DNA of 64,000 bases from assembly GCF_017591435.1 (NCBI RefSeq), contig NC_059279.1, positions 3,387,501-3,451,500 on the forward strand, given 5' to 3'. Of the stretch, positions 14,507 through 28,015 are shown in pieces; position 1 is the stretch's first letter; every line of letters begins with the position of its first letter. Under the pieces are notes generated by a model. It saw only the letters and a list, made by a program, of their open reading frames with translations, did no database searches and was not told the origin of the DNA. The position numbers and the translations under genes were made by a program. This stretch comes from Portunus trituberculatus (Eukaryota; Arthropoda; Malacostraca; Decapoda; Portunidae).

Positions 14507-14618
14507 ACAGCCAGAAAATCCTCCAAAACAGATATGGTTGGAGGAAAAAAAATAGTAGCAGTGATAGAACAAGAAGAGAAGAATAGAAATTGTACGAACA
14601 CACACGCTCACACACACG

Positions 14619-14682
<64 letters not shown>
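14409..14682. repeat. CA-GA and CA arrays
   Basis: CA 14409-14473 runs straight into GA 14474-14502; a second CA array is at 14600-14681. Confidence 0.9.
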
Positions 14683-14683
<1 letters not shown>

Positions 14684-14799
14684 AGGGTAATGGGGCCACG
14701 AACATAAAGAGTCAGCCAAAGACCAGTAGCTGCGTGCGAGAGTTTTACCATCTGCGTCCCGGTGCCCGTCACTGCCCTCCGCCTCCTCCCGCAGCTCAA

Positions 14800-15205
14800 A
14801 CTACACACCCAACACCTCCTCTCTTCCTCCTACACCTCCTCTCTTCCTTCTCTTCCTCCCACCCCTCCTCTTCCTCCTACATCTCTTATCTTCTTTCCAT
14901 ATTTTCTCTTCCTCCTCAACTTCCTCTTCTTCCTCCTACACATACTCCTCTTCCTCCTACACCTCCTCTCTTCCTCCTGCATGTCTTCTCTTCCTTCCAC
15001 ACCTTCTTCTCTTCCTCCTCCAATTCCTCCTCTTCCTCCTACACCTCCTCCTACTCCTCCTACACTTCCTCTCCTCCTCCTCCTCCACATTTCCTCTTCT
15101 TCCTCCTACATTTCCTCTTCTTCCTTCTATACCTCCTCTTTTCCTCCTCTTCTTCCTACACCTTTTCCTCTTCTTCCTACACCTCCTACACCTCCTCCTC
15201 TACTG
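14800..15205. repeat. Polypyrimidine minisatellite, unit CTCTTCCTCCTACACCTC
   Basis: An 18-24 bp C/T-rich unit with a TACA interruption repeats about 20 times. Confidence 0.8.
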
Positions 15206-15710
15206 ATTCTACTGATGTGGCTTACAATTTTTTGCTGATAGAGGAAAATGATTAAGGTTTACGTACTGGAAATTTCGTTATAGCGGTGGTTTCATTGATG
15301 TCTGCTATTTTTTGCTAATGTGTTAAGGTGTAGTGGAAAATTCGTTATAGCGGTTATTTTACTGATTTATTGATGTGGTTTACAATTTTTTGCTAATAAA
15401 TGAATGCAGTTTATTGGATTTATCTTTTCATTCACGCATTAATTTCAAATATATCTTCTATTCAATGTTTTTTTATTTTTTTTTTTTACTATACGTAACT
15501 GTTTTCCTTCCCTCCTTTCACACCACTTGTTTAATCCACTTTTTTTCTCTCTTTTTTTTCATCTTACCCAAATTACGTGTGAGATATTTTCTGCCTCCAC
15601 TACAATGAAAATAAACTGGACTGTCTTATTTTCCTCTTTTTTCCTTTCTTTTTTTAAATTCTTAACTCTTCATGTCAGACAAAAGTGAACTCTTCCCACG
15701 ATCATCCTCA

Positions 15711-15711
<1 letters not shown>

Positions 15712-15755
<44 letters not shown>

Positions 15756-15769
15756 TATGTATGTGTGAA

Positions 15770-15853
<84 letters not shown>

Positions 15854-15864
15854 TATGTGTGTGT

Positions 15865-15930
<66 letters not shown>
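15712..15930. repeat. Interrupted GA array
   Basis: Three GA arrays are separated by the same spacer type (ATGTATGT-TGTGTGAAG), showing duplication of array plus spacer. Confidence 0.9.
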
Positions 15931-15936
<6 letters not shown>

Positions 15937-16179
15937 GGGGGGAGAGCTCAGTTTCTTTTGCACTAATCATATGTTGCTCTTTTAATTCATGACACGCACC
16001 TCGAATTACACATCCACTTTTTTCGCCCCCAATTATCCACCAGTGATGAGAAGGAATAATTGACCTTCCTTTTTTTCCTCGCCAGCTCATCCGAATAACC
16101 TCTCAATATTAATGATGAAGCTTGTTGACGCATTCAATATTACGTATGAACTCAACTTTCACCCCGGCACGCACGTAGT

Positions 16180-16273
16180 ATAGCACACACACACACACAC
16201 ACACACACACGCAGAATCTTCCGTTGACACCCTTTACAAGTTGCCCCGTCATGTCAAATCTACACATGCACGT

Positions 16274-16336
<63 letters not shown>

Positions 16337-16624
16337 AAAAAGTAAGAGCAAAGCACGCACACCACCCAGCACCCCAGGTCACCACAGGGCGGGAGGAGCA
16401 GAGGACAGGGCAGCGTGACGACTCCCGCCCCTCCCCGCCCCGCCTTGACTGACTGAGGTTATCACATGAGCCCCCACGGAGCCGCCTCCTGAGCGCTCAT
16501 TAATTTCTACTTCCTTGACGTGGCGGTGGACGCGCGGCTTTGACATTCCACTGCTCCCTCTGGCTAAGCTAACTAACTAGTGTGGTGTTTGTTTGTGTTT
16601 GGGATGCGTGGCTGTATGTATGTA

Positions 16625-16670
<46 letters not shown>
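16180..16670. repeat. CA, CT and GT arrays
   Basis: CA 16183-16210, CT 16278-16333, GT 16629-16669. GC-rich unique DNA with CCCCGCCCC words lies at 16370-16560; no gene. Confidence 0.85.
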
Positions 16671-16671
<1 letters not shown>

Positions 16672-17730
16672 AAATGCTGGTACATTCCTGCCGTGTCATT
16701 GAATCTGCTCACGAGGGCGTGACACACACAATCCAGCCGTGCATTATTTATGGGTTTCGTCAGGTCGCCTTCACTCGCTGTCCCTAATTCATCCCCAGCA
16801 CTCACTGAACGGTAACACCACAGTAAGCCAGGAAAACCTTCACGTAGAGACGCATGACAGTTATATTTACCTCTTATCTTTTTCTCCCCCTTTCTCTCAC
16901 TCGTGACATTTCAGCTTGAAGTAACATACAACTTTTCTTCCTTCTTTCTATATCGCACATCCACAAGCGCTATACCGCCGCCGCCACACCACCACTAGCA
17001 CACCACCACCACTCGGCAACACCAGCACGGTAATACAGCGGAGGCAGGAGACGGTGGTGGCTTGACCTTACGCCACCGCCACGCTCAGTCACACTGCAGG
17101 CGAGCTGGGCCACCGACGTCCCTACCTTCTCTCCGCCGCTGCCCTGCACACACTGACTGGCCCGCCGCGTGCCCCCGCCAGCCAGACCCTATTCTCCTAC
17201 TCCCACTCCTGCCCTCCCTCATGACCCATACGTTATCCCCTTCCCTTCACCCATCCCACCCGTCCCACCCACTCCCACTTCCCATGCCACCTCACGCAAC
17301 CCTATGCGAGGGTTCTGTAAGCACTATTGGAGTGACTGGTACAACGGTAGAGCTGCTGAACGTGAGATTAGATGCCACGTCACCTCATAGTCGCAGATGT
17401 TGACAGAAACTTGCCCCCCTCAAAAAAAAATAGAATTAGAATAAGAAAAAAACTAAGAGATTAAACTAGAATATTGTAGAGAGATTGATTATAAGGAATT
17501 GTCGCTACGGTGAGAGATGAAACAATGCATGACCTAAGAAATGTACAAACTTACCATTTTTTTTTTTCAATTAGAAAAAAAAAAACGAGTTAAAACTAAA
17601 ATCTCGCCGAAAAAAAATATAGAGAGAGGTTTGAATCCATATAAAGGTGTACATGTGACTAGTTTCGTATTTCTATGAACAAGTACGATATTGTCTAACG
17701 TTAAGTAGTAATTAATTGATCCCTTGTATT
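16671..17730. other. No gene recognised
   Basis: GC-rich to 17400 (proline- and serine-like frames from C-rich DNA), then A/T-rich. No splice-supported frame. Confidence 0.45.
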
Positions 17731-17922
17731 TTAACTCCTTCATTACCATGCCTCGTTTTCTTATTCATTCTGGTTACTATTTGGCGATTTTATACACCTT
17801 CATAAACTTAAGTGGGGACTAAAATCACTATTTTGACCTCCACAGACCTTCCTAATGTAAATAAGATCGTCCAATCACCCAAAAATCAAGGTAGAAATGC
17901 GTCTCAGTACTGAAGGGGTTAA
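17731..17922 (-). mobile_element. Family A MITE, reverse orientation
   Basis: Ends TTAACTCCTTCATTACCATG and CAGTACTGAAGGGGTTAA with TTAA on both sides. Confidence 0.8.
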
Positions 17923-18289
17923 TAAGAAACTAAAGAAATAGATTCTGTACTACAAACTCCGTGTCCCCAGCTGTATGGCGTCTCAGGGCGTAGCTTGGCC
18001 ATTCACCAGGAAGAGGATCCAAGAGGGTGTAGTGCCAATACCATAGAACTCTTGGTGGCGAAACCGGAAAGCCAAGAGTGACGTGCACTTAAGTCACACA
18101 TTCACGTAATATTCACCCACACACTGCACTCAACATAAACATTAGCCATCTTATTTTCTGCAAGTGTAATACGAGTCTTTTACATCATACCACTGTTATT
18201 TGTTTATACAGGGTGTTCACCTAGTTGTTTATAGTCTTCCTGTTGTCACGTGTGTGTTTACCGTTTGCATGTGTCGCCTGTAACAGCAA

Positions 18290-18900
18290 AGCAAGGATCA
18301 GACACTGGAACATGCAATACTGGAGTGTAAGATATATGGAAGACAGAAAAGGTGGTGTAAGTGAATAGGAATGAAATGGTGAAGACAGGAGGAGAATGTA
18401 TGCTACTGCCATGACTGGTAGAGATAGATAGAAGAATGGTTACGATAATGAAGGTAACTGCATGGCTCGTATGGAAGACAGAAGAGGTGGTGCGAGTGAA
18501 TAGGAATGAAATAGTGGAGAAGACAGGAAGAGAATGGATGTTACTGCTGTGACTGGTTAAAGAGATAGATAGAAGAATGGTTATGGTAGTGAAGGTAACT
18601 GGCTCGAGTGTGAGATGGATGGAAGACAGAAGACGTGATGCGAGTGAATAGGAATGAAATAGTGAAGACAGGAAGAGAATGGATGCTACTGCTGGTGTCA
18701 CTGGTTGAGAGATAGATAAAAGAATGGCTATGGTAGTGGAGGCGTTCCTAATGGTGTGTGAGATGTATGGAAAACAGAAGAGGTAATGTGAGTGAGTAGG
18801 AATGAAATAGTGAAGAGAACAAGAAGATGGATGCTACTGCTGCTGGTAGAGATGGATTGAAGAAAGGTGATATCATAGTAAGGGCGTTCCTAGAGATAAT
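18290..18900. repeat. Minisatellite, unit 135-148 bp, about 4 copies
   Basis: GGAAGACAGAA starts units at 18338, 18473 and 18621, and GGAAAACAGAAG starts the next at 18769. Each unit carries GAGTGAATAGGAATGAAAT, ATGGATGCTACTGCTG and AGATAGATAGAAGAATGGTT. The 147-codon minus-strand frame across it is an outcome of the repeat. Confidence 0.8.
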
Positions 18901-19025
18901 GTGGTATGCCTGACGTAAGAATGAATGAATGATTGAGAGAAGGGGTTTTTTGGGGGGAGAATATGGTAAGCCACAAGTTGAAATGTGTACGGAGAAGAGT
19001 AAAGGAATGGATCAGACAGTGACGA

Positions 19026-19223
19026 AGGCTCATATTCTGAAACACTTTGCTCTCTCACCATCACTACTTCCCTAAGGCTCCAGTTGAATATACTGTGTTT
19101 TTAATTATATTTTTATGGATCTGGTAATGGATTAGAAAGAATTTTCATTTATTTAAAGGAGAAACCCAGTTAGTCATCTCTGGGTTTGGAGAGAGTAAAG
19201 CATTTGTGAATACAGGCATAAGA
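19026..19223 (+). mobile_element. Family B MITE, both ends visible
   Basis: CATATTCTGAAACACTTTGCT and CTCTCACC at the left; GAGAGTAAAGCATTTGTGAATACAGG at the right as the inverted partner, with the AAGGCTCCAGTTGAA block next to the left end. Confidence 0.6.
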
Positions 19224-19572
19224 ATGAATGTTTCATGTTAACGAAGCGCCTCAGATGAACCATTGAACCAGAGATTGATGCTTCATAAACTATACTTATA
19301 ACGTTTGACTTAATTCCTCGACTCTTTTGAATCTCTCACGCACACAATCAATAATTCACGTTAGTTCTTTCTCCTAGACTCCCTGAATGGACTTGAATCA
19401 CCGATAATACCGTACAATTAAGGAGGAAAAGTCACTCTTCTCCCTTGAACGAGGCTCCGAAGCTCCATCACACCATATGAAGCAGTGACTCCTCTAGAAT
19501 CTCACGCGCATTTCACTTCATGGGTTTGAATGACTTGATAAGGAAGAAATGTTTACTTTTATAAATTATCAG

Positions 19573-19573
<1 letters not shown>

Positions 19574-19619
<46 letters not shown>
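19574..19619. repeat. GA array
   Basis: About 23 GA units. Confidence 0.9.
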
Positions 19620-19622
<3 letters not shown>

Positions 19623-20964
19623 TGAAAACTCTACCATACACTAGAAGTAAACATATAATATTCACTGACGTAGAGATAAGACAGATAAACAGACAGTAAT
19701 AGGGCAAACATATGGACACTTTTATGCTCATATTAAAAGAAATGCTCTGCTCTTTCACCAATTTTGAAACCTCACAAATTATTATCTGGGTTGTCAAGAG
19801 CTTTCTCCTGTTGAAAATATAAAGATCGTTAATTTATCCCTACAACTGTAAAAAAAAAAAAAAATCACACTTAGGTACCCATGCAAATTCAACTATAGTC
19901 TTCTGAATGAAATGAAGGTGTTGCACTGAAGAGATAAATGTGGACCTTAGAGTTTCAACAGAACCACATAATGAAACAATAACCCAAACCTACTCAATCC
20001 ACATCCCTGGTCACCAATGCCAAGAAAACACCACTCTTTTAACAACTTTCTTTATTTCTTATACAAAAATAGCAATACATTCATATGGAATTTGAATATT
20101 CTTGTTAATGGGGAGCAATCATCCATGCTGGTCACAAATTGCCATGAAGACACGCACAGGCTACAATGAAGTATTTGGTGTCTCACGAATCTGGATGTGC
20201 TGCAATTTGGCTCAATCCTGATTCCAAAGTCTTCTCAACTCGACTCTAAGTAACAAGTGCCAGTTTTGGTTCCGACGCGTTTCCACGTCCGTCCATTGTT
20301 AATGTTGTTATCTGGTTTTATAAAATTCCTGATCATACAATAAATAGTTGACTTATCTGGCTTCAGCAGCAGAGTTCTGAACCAAAACAGTGAATGATAT
20401 CAAGGTATTTGCCATATCTAGTTTCACAAAATTAACTAAGTGACGGTGAGTTCCTGGAATGAAAAACTGACTGATTACTCGACATGTTGCTATCCTGATC
20501 AAATTTGGACCTGTACTTACTTACAATAAGCTAAGAGAGTAGAAGAGAGGGAAAAAAACCTCAGGAGTAATGCATGAGGCAAACTTTGATAAATGACAAA
20601 GTTTACACAAAAATAAATTATCAAAAACACTGAATTCTTGACGGCAAAAAACCTACGACTGAAACTAGGATATAGAAAAATACATTTTTTTTGTTCCTAT
20701 ACATAGTTTGAATTCTTGACCTCCAGACTAGAAGAAAACACAAGACCCTGGCACTCCCCACCACTGAGATGAGACAGGGTGGCAGTGGGGCTCAGCAGCG
20801 GTCGTGGTTGGCAGATATCCATCATTTACGACTTTCTAAACTGGCAGAAGGAAAGTGACAAGTCTTCTCCAAGAATTCTTGCACTAATACTTTCCTGACT
20901 GATTCTCATAAGAGGACTGCACTGTGACTTGAAACTGATGGCAATAAACACCAAACTGAAGTAG

Positions 20965-21131
<167 letters not shown>

Positions 21132-22052
21132 CAGATGATATTTTTGGAGTATCAATTTGAATCATCTTCATGGAATGCTCATGGAAGTACTCGTACTGCA
21201 CACCACACCTCACAGTCAATGAGCAGAGGTGTGCTGCACTGTGCAAGAGAAAGGTCTCAGTGGAAGAAGCGTCCCACCGTTGCATCATGACGTAAATGCC
21301 CACCACACTGTCACTCGTTCCACACAAACATGTATGGACAAGTGATATGAATAACTCAGACCAAAGCCTTCAGTTTCTAGACTCTGATCATAATATTTAC
21401 AAAAGCCTTAAATAAAGTTTTGTGAATTGCTGAATTACTAGAATTCAGGAACATGTACCTCACAATAAGACCCTTGTCAGTGAGTGAGGTACAAATACAA
21501 AAAATAAATAAATACAAACAATTTAAAACATAGTCACACATCTCACTAAAGATGACAATAACAGGTTACACTCAGCCAGTAAGTAGTGTGATACCTACTG
21601 CTGATTACATGGAAGTCTTACTGTTTTACTAAGTTTTGCAGTATCACAGTTCACATGATTCTCCAGTGTTTGGTGAGAACAAGTCACCACCAGTGTATCA
21701 GTTCAAGCTGTACCTACATTCCTACATCTTCCACAAAACACACAGTGAAGCAACACAGCCTGTATGTGTGCTGTACCACATACACTAAGAAAATTAATAA
21801 AAAAACAATACTTTCTAATTTCCTTTCTTGTTGTACTGAAGATTTCCTATGAAATATAAAAAATACTGACCTTTCTAAAAAATAATATAAACAAAATACC
21901 TTTATAAATAAACAAATCAATCAATCAATCACCATAATTTTAAAGAAACAAAACACTTTACACAAAGTCAGTACAAGATCACCTCACTTTATATTTGCTA
22001 TATACCATAAAAAGGAAAAAAAATTGCATCACCTTTGATCCTGTAAAAGCAC

Positions 22053-22160
<108 letters not shown>

Positions 22161-24076
22161 CTTTATCAAGACTGGACAACCTGTGCTGTGACAAGTCTGC
22201 AGGTACTGGAAACAAGGAGCAACAAAACACAGCACTGAATAACCTTCACTTCCAAGGACAACACAACATCCGACCAAGGGAACAGTGTAACTTGCTGGTG
22301 ATAATGTACAGTGAGAGGTAGGCAATGACCAGATGGGTTTCTTTGCTACACATCACTTTAGGAGACAAGGAGCTACACTGCACTACAACAAGTGTCACAG
22401 GAGTGGTCCTGAGGTGATCTGAAGGCCCACCAGGGATGTAGTCAAGGCCAGTATACACAGCCACTTTTAGGTCAACTCCTCACGAGCTGCACTTCCTGTG
22501 GTGTCGAGTCATTGGAACAATATCACAATTAAAGAAACACTGCAAAACACCATGACATGAAATACCAGGAAAATGCTTCATCCTAGCCATTCTGTAAGAC
22601 TTGGCCTGATTTGCATAGGACATGAGGACAGCACACACGCTGCCACACGTCAACACAACACCTGACCTCTAACCTCCCGGCACATAGGCAACTGACAAAC
22701 AACACACTGGCTAAGCGAGATGCAAGTCGTTCCAGGAGACATATGACTGAGCAGACCACATCATCACTGAGATAACTGTGCCTGCCAATCAAAATAAAAC
22801 TTTCCTTGGTACTCAAATTAATGGAAAATGCCTCAATGTCTATTTACAACTATACACATGATCTGGAGGTTAGGGGCTAAAGGTGACAGGTCAGAATAAA
22901 TGTCTTTTCTGGATCTTGTGATTGTGATGGCTTCTGTAATAAAAAAAAATGCAATGATTCCCTGAAATTCCACATTAATAAGCGAAGAGTTCCTGTCCAT
23001 CACACAATTCCCTGGGCATTCACTCAAGGCTGATTATTTTGCACAGAAGCTTGTAACCTTTAGAAATGTAAGTAAACAGACTTGCTCTACACATTTTAGA
23101 ACTTTTAAAACATGCATTGATTATCCACTTCCCTGTAACTGGCAATCTACCACCACTAATCTGAAACCATATCAAAAATTATATTACTCTTCAGTCAAAT
23201 TAGATATAAGTTTCTGCATTACATGATTAGTGATATGTGTAAATTCTATTCTTTGCCTCTTGATGCCTTGCTCTCTCCACTAACTGTCTCCACTGGTGCA
23301 ACTATGACATCAAAGTCCCCACTAATCAGAGTTCCTGCTTCCTGTTGCCTTGCACCTTCTCCTGACATACTCTTTCAACTCTGTCTTCCACCTGTTATGT
23401 AGGGAATATTATAGTGAGCCAGGAGGAAGACAGAGAGGAGTGTGTGCAGGAATAAGTGTCACCACTCACCCACACAGCACAGTGAAGGGTTTCAGGCACT
23501 GTTCAGGAGATCTAGTTATGTCTAGTGGTTGGGACACACACAGAATAAATGGAAGGTTTCAAACTGGCACTGATAACATGAAATTGGAGCAGGATGAGAG
23601 AGATGTGCCTGCCACAATGCTAACATGTTACTTGTGTGAGTGTGTCAATGGGGCAGATCTAAATGTCAAGGTAATGAGCAAAATGTGATGGTTTAATATC
23701 ACTTGCTGCTGATATGGTCACTGTCATTGAGTTGTTAAAATAGTGATAAGTTGTTTTCCACAAATCCAGTACCTAATATCAAAAAGTTTTTTCCCCCAGT
23801 TTCCCCCTAAGTTGCTATTCTGTCATTCTAGAGAAGCTTCTGTTCTATCACTTCTATATATTTGTGGAAAAGTTTGAAGTTGAAGAATATTGGCAGTATG
23901 AAGACTGGTCAGCAACTTTATCAAGACTTCATAAACACTTCCATGTAATCCTTAATACATCAAGGAACACTACCCACCCTCAAGTGTGGAGACCCAGCAG
24001 AGATTTCTTGGGAGATAAAGATCAAGATAAAGGTTAAGTGCATCACCATTTACACTTACTCTGCAAAGCCTTTAGT

Positions 24077-24232
24077 TCACAGCTCACAGTTAACATCTAC
24101 TGTGTGGTCTTCAAAGGCTTCAGGAGGCACTAAGATATGATTATTCTGACCCTCAGGTCCCAGGGAAGAGGTGAAGTCCTGCTGTGAACTGGCTATCAAG
24201 TACTGCAGTTCACTTGAGATTGGAATTCCATC
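24077..24232 (-). CDS. Q-rich gene terminal coding exon (51 codons plus stop)
   Basis: This exon was found by extending in phase from the donor at 24405. The acceptor TTTTCCTGCAG precedes GATGGAATTCC, and the frame DGIPISSELQYLI...VDVNCEL ends at TGA. It is too short to stand out as an open frame, but acceptor, phase and acidic composition agree with the exon upstream. Confidence 0.7.
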   Translation of the reverse strand, partial: DGIPISSELQYLIASSQQDFTSSLGPEGQNNHILVPPEAFEDHTVDVNCEL

Positions 24233-25601
24233 CTGCAGGAAAACACTAAATCAATGCATGTTCAGAAAATGAAAAATAATGATTTAGTCCTTATTTTAGA
24301 TGCCATTTCAAATTTATAACTTCAAGTCAATTATTTCAAAATTATTCATGTTAAACTGATGTTCCACAAATACAGCTGAGAGCAAGAAAGAGTTCCAGAC
24401 TGACCTGGGTGACCAAGGTTCCATCCTCCTGCTGGATCACCACAATCTCCCCGGTGCCCTCCAGCAGAGACTGTCCCAGATCGTCCAGGTCACCCACCTC
24501 ACAGGGCAGTTTCTCCAGCTCATCTTGCTGCTGCTGCTGCTGTGCTGTGTTCACCAGCGACTCCACCAGGGGTTCAGCAAGAGTATCCAGCATACAGGTG
24601 GGGTCCAAAGAGATGCCTCTCATCCCTTCAAAGGCCTAGATGGGGAACAGATCAGTAAGCATTCAAAATTTATCTTAACGCCTTCAATACTGAGCCACAT
24701 TCTTACCTTGATATTTTGTGTATGATCAGACCATTTGATTTACATTAGTAAGGTCTATGGAGGTCAGAGGATTAATGGCCAGTCTTCACTATTTTAATCT
24801 CTCATATAAATTTCTGAAGCTGTATAAAATTACCAAATAGTAAGCAAAATGAATAAAAAAAATGCATCATGGTACTCAAGGTATTAACTCCCAAAGGATA
24901 CCAACTTAATTCCATATAAGTAATAAAGACTGTTTATCTGTACACCACTCACACATACACACATAGGAAGGTCCAGACAAGTCACCACACTCATGCACAC
25001 ACAACTCACACTCTTAGGACTGTTGGCCACTGACGAAGAGGACCAGTCTTGTGAACCCCCCCTCACACCAATAACAACACCAATCTTTAGTGTATTTGTA
25101 TGCGAGTGACTCATTTCAGTTTACCCACCCAAACATGTTAACCAACAAACAGCAAGCTGAATAACATCTCAGCTGGGTGATGACAGAAGTTGCCAGTGGT
25201 GGTGTTGGTCTCACCTGCTTTCCCTCAGTGTAGGAGAAAAAACAGTCCAGGTCGGTGTCTTGGGTGGGCCGAGGCACCAGCATGTCCTGGGAGAAGCAGT
25301 CCTCCCCAGGCACTGGGGAGATGCAGGGAGAGATGGTCACCTCCTGCTTCACTATGGGTTCATGCTTCACCTGTACAGGAATACCAACACTGTGGAGAAC
25401 TGTCCCTGCCTTGCCTTTCAATAAATAAAATAAGTGCTCTTAAGGGATAATTTCCTACATCATGTTATCCTACATGGAAGACACCACACATGCATGAAGT
25501 GTTTCACAGTACCACAACTTGTGTCACAGCCACACTCACAAGGACCTCTAGCCTCACTAACCGCCTTCAGAAAACTCTTGCCACTGCTAATGTATGTGGC
25601 G

Positions 25602-25657
<56 letters not shown>

Positions 25658-27137
25658 ATCCTGTTGCTGTTGCTGCTGCTGTTGCTGTTCCTGTTGCTGC
25701 TGTTGTTGTTGTATTAGGTGTTGTTGGTGGTTTGTCTGGGCCTTAACCTGCACCTCAGTGACTGGCCTCACTGGCAAGTCACTCAGGACCAGCTTCACTA
25801 TCACCTCTCGCTCCGACACTCTGCAGATTAAAGTGTTGACTTCCTTACAGACAATGACTCACAGGATCACATTTCACAGCCATTCATTGCAATGCAATCA
25901 AAGTCACTAGTCAAATAGCAAAACACAGAATATTTACTTGGTAGAAGTATATACTTATACAAAATCAAAAATACCCTTGAAATAGCTTCATAGAATATTT
26001 TAAGTTTTTCAAAACAATACGAAACAAAACAAAACAATGGACAGCAACTCACCTCAACACAATGATCTGTGTGTTGTCCACCATCATGAGCTGCTCCGTC
26101 TCTATGAGTGTCTTGATCTGCGCTGCAATCTCCTGCTCTGTCAGCACCGTGCCCTCCTTGGCTATGAGCTGCAGCTCCTGCAGGGTGTTCGGCGCTATGC
26201 TGGCCAGCATGCTGCTCAGGCTGCTCCCTGCTGCTGCCTCTGTCTTCTTGGGCTGTGTGTTTGGAATGGTCTGGCCTGCAGGACCCTCAAGGCCATTGGT
26301 CACTTTGGTCTGGCCGGTGGTCTCCTTTCTCCGCAGAGGAGCACTCAGGGTCGCCCTCAGGAGATCCTGAGAGGGCAGGAACTCTGAACTCTGACTGATT
26401 TCCTCACTGCTGTCTTGAGAGAGGAGAAGAGTGGGTTCCGGCTTCACAATGTTGTTATTTGTACTAGTTTGGGAAACTAACCTACTTTGCACTGTGGGTT
26501 GAGGCATGAGAACACCTGCTCTTGGCCGCTGGGATACCACCAGTTCACTGTTCACTTGTGGCACTGTCCTGCCAGTGGCAACACTCTGCACAATGCTGCT
26601 TGCCCCCACACTCCCCCTATCCCTCATCACAAGCATGTCCTCGAGCCGGACGCCAGCCACTGGGGCATTCCCTTCGCCCAGCAGCACCGCTTGCACCCCG
26701 TTCCTCCGGCCACTGACCCCGTGTTTGTGCACAGTGGAAGTGGAGTAGGTCTTGGCCTGGCTAGGTCTGGGCCGCTTGGGGTGAGCAGTCACTTCTGGCG
26801 CCTTGGCGGACCTGACACTGCTCATGACATTCTTCATCATATCATCCAGGCTGTTGATGACGTTCTTGGCCGGCTGGATGCAGGTGAAGAGGTCACCGTT
26901 CCCCCGCAGCAGAATGTAGTAGCTCTTGTGGTCCGGGCCAATGACAGGCCGCAGCTGGGAGAGGGTCGTTTCCACGCTCTCCCTGGAGCCAGTGCTGGGA
27001 GCAGGCTCGGTGGCCTGCCTGGCCACGCCAGAGCCCGAGGCCAGGCTGCTGCTGGCTGAGCCATTGGGCTGTCCCCCCACACCACTTCTCCGGTTACGTT
27101 TTCTTGACAGTATTGATATCCTGTCTCTCCACTTCAT
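24077..27137 (-). CDS. Uncharacterised nuclear Q-rich acidic protein, possible transcription regulator (5 coding exons, 628 aa)
   Basis: Coding exons on the minus strand: 27137-26053, 25820-25562, 25370-25215, 24635-24405, 24232-24077 (stop TGA at 24079-24077). All junctions are in phase; the donor at 25562 (GCG|GTTAGT) was chosen because it alone gives phase 0 for the next exon. Seen in the protein: a basic nuclear-localisation-like SRKRNRR at 11-17; a compact motif VIGPDHKSYYILLRGNGD near 65-82; a Ser/Gln-rich middle; a polyglutamine tract at about 399-434; three sumoylation-consensus sites (VKPE 231, VKHE 449, VKQE 455); and an acidic, hydrophobic C-terminus (EIVVIQQEDG) like an activation domain. 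No DNA-binding fold was recognised. I do not recognise the family. It is divergent to the SUMO protease gene. Confidence 0.75.
24675..24887 (+). mobile_element. Family A MITE in an intron of the Q-rich gene
   Basis: TTAACGCCTTCAATACTGAG to GGTACTCAAGGTATTAA. Located between the coding exons at 24405-24635 and 25215-25370, 40 bp from the nearer exon. Confidence 0.75.
25602..25712 (-). repeat. CAG/CAA repeat coding for polyglutamine
   Basis: On the minus strand this reads CAG and CAA codons, about 36 Gln interrupted by Glu and Asp. It lies inside exon 2 of the Q-rich gene, between KAQTNHQQHLI and YATYISSG. The longest pure CAG run is 12 or more codons, so length polymorphism is likely. Confidence 0.9.
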
Positions 27138-27401
27138 AGTTGAATTCTACACAAAGAGAGTGGTTAATCAGTACAACACATCCTGGCCTACATGACAGTC
27201 ACTCGACACAAACACTTACAGTCAGTCAGTGCTCACCTCCATTATTTGTCCTCTCAACACTACTCCAGCAACAAGAGATGCTCTGCTGACCCACTAACAC
27301 ATAAGAAGATAGTATAACCATTCTTAATTAAATCACTGCACTATAGACATGAGGCATGAAGAGAGAACAAAGATGTAGGATATTATCAGCTAGGAAACCA
27401 T

Positions 27402-27560
27402 TGCCCCGAGTGTAAGCTGGGCTTTCTCACTCGGGGCAACGGTTTCCTAGCAGGTAGGCTTTGAGATAGGAGGTAACCCAAACAGTATCCCCTTTAGCCC
27501 ATAAATTCCTGTGAAAACCCCACATGGTATAAAAAGAAAAAAAAAAAGTAATAAATAATA
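27402..27560 (+). mobile_element. tRNA-derived SINE, 5'-truncated copy
   Basis: Body and tail only (CCCGAGTGTAAGCTGGGCTT... to CACATGGTATAAAAAG), ending in poly-A. Lies in the 5' intron of the Q-rich gene. Confidence 0.75.
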
Positions 27561-27599
27561 ATACTAACGATGGTATCTACTTACAACACTGACCTGACC

Positions 27600-28015
27600 T
27601 TCTCTCTGTAACCTTACCTCAAGTTTCCATTCTTAATGTTCCACTCACACTTCTCTTTAAGACAGGGTGGAATCAAAAGTATTTCATCCTATTAACTCCT
27701 CTGCTAACTAACTCTAACTGTCTTATGCATCTTTCTCACCACCCCAATATTGCATCTCTCGCTATCTTCTAATAACACCTTCCTGCTAATTGCTCTTCTA
27801 ATCTCAATAACCACATGTTTTTCTCTTTCTGCTGTATAAGACTAATTTTTCTCACCACTAATCAGTATCATCAATCATTCATTCCCTTTCCTGGCAGACA
27901 TACAACTCCCTGCCTGTTTCTGTATTCCCCTTTCCTATGACTTGGGCTCCTTCAAGTTTTTACACTGATCCTGAATTCTGTTTGGGCACTGGCACCTCAG
28001 TGGGCCAATCATTAA
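27600..28015 (+). mobile_element. LINE-tail-like repeat, diverged copy
   Basis: Shares CTCCCTGCCTGTTTCTGTATT and the TATGACTTGGGCTCCTTCAAG block with 47960-48010, and the final GGCACCTCAGTGGGCC. Lies in the 5' intron of the Q-rich gene. Confidence 0.5.

Noticed and set aside
18258..18701. 147-codon minus-strand frame
   Set aside because: It runs through a 135-148 bp minisatellite and repeats the same peptide blocks; no start or splice support.
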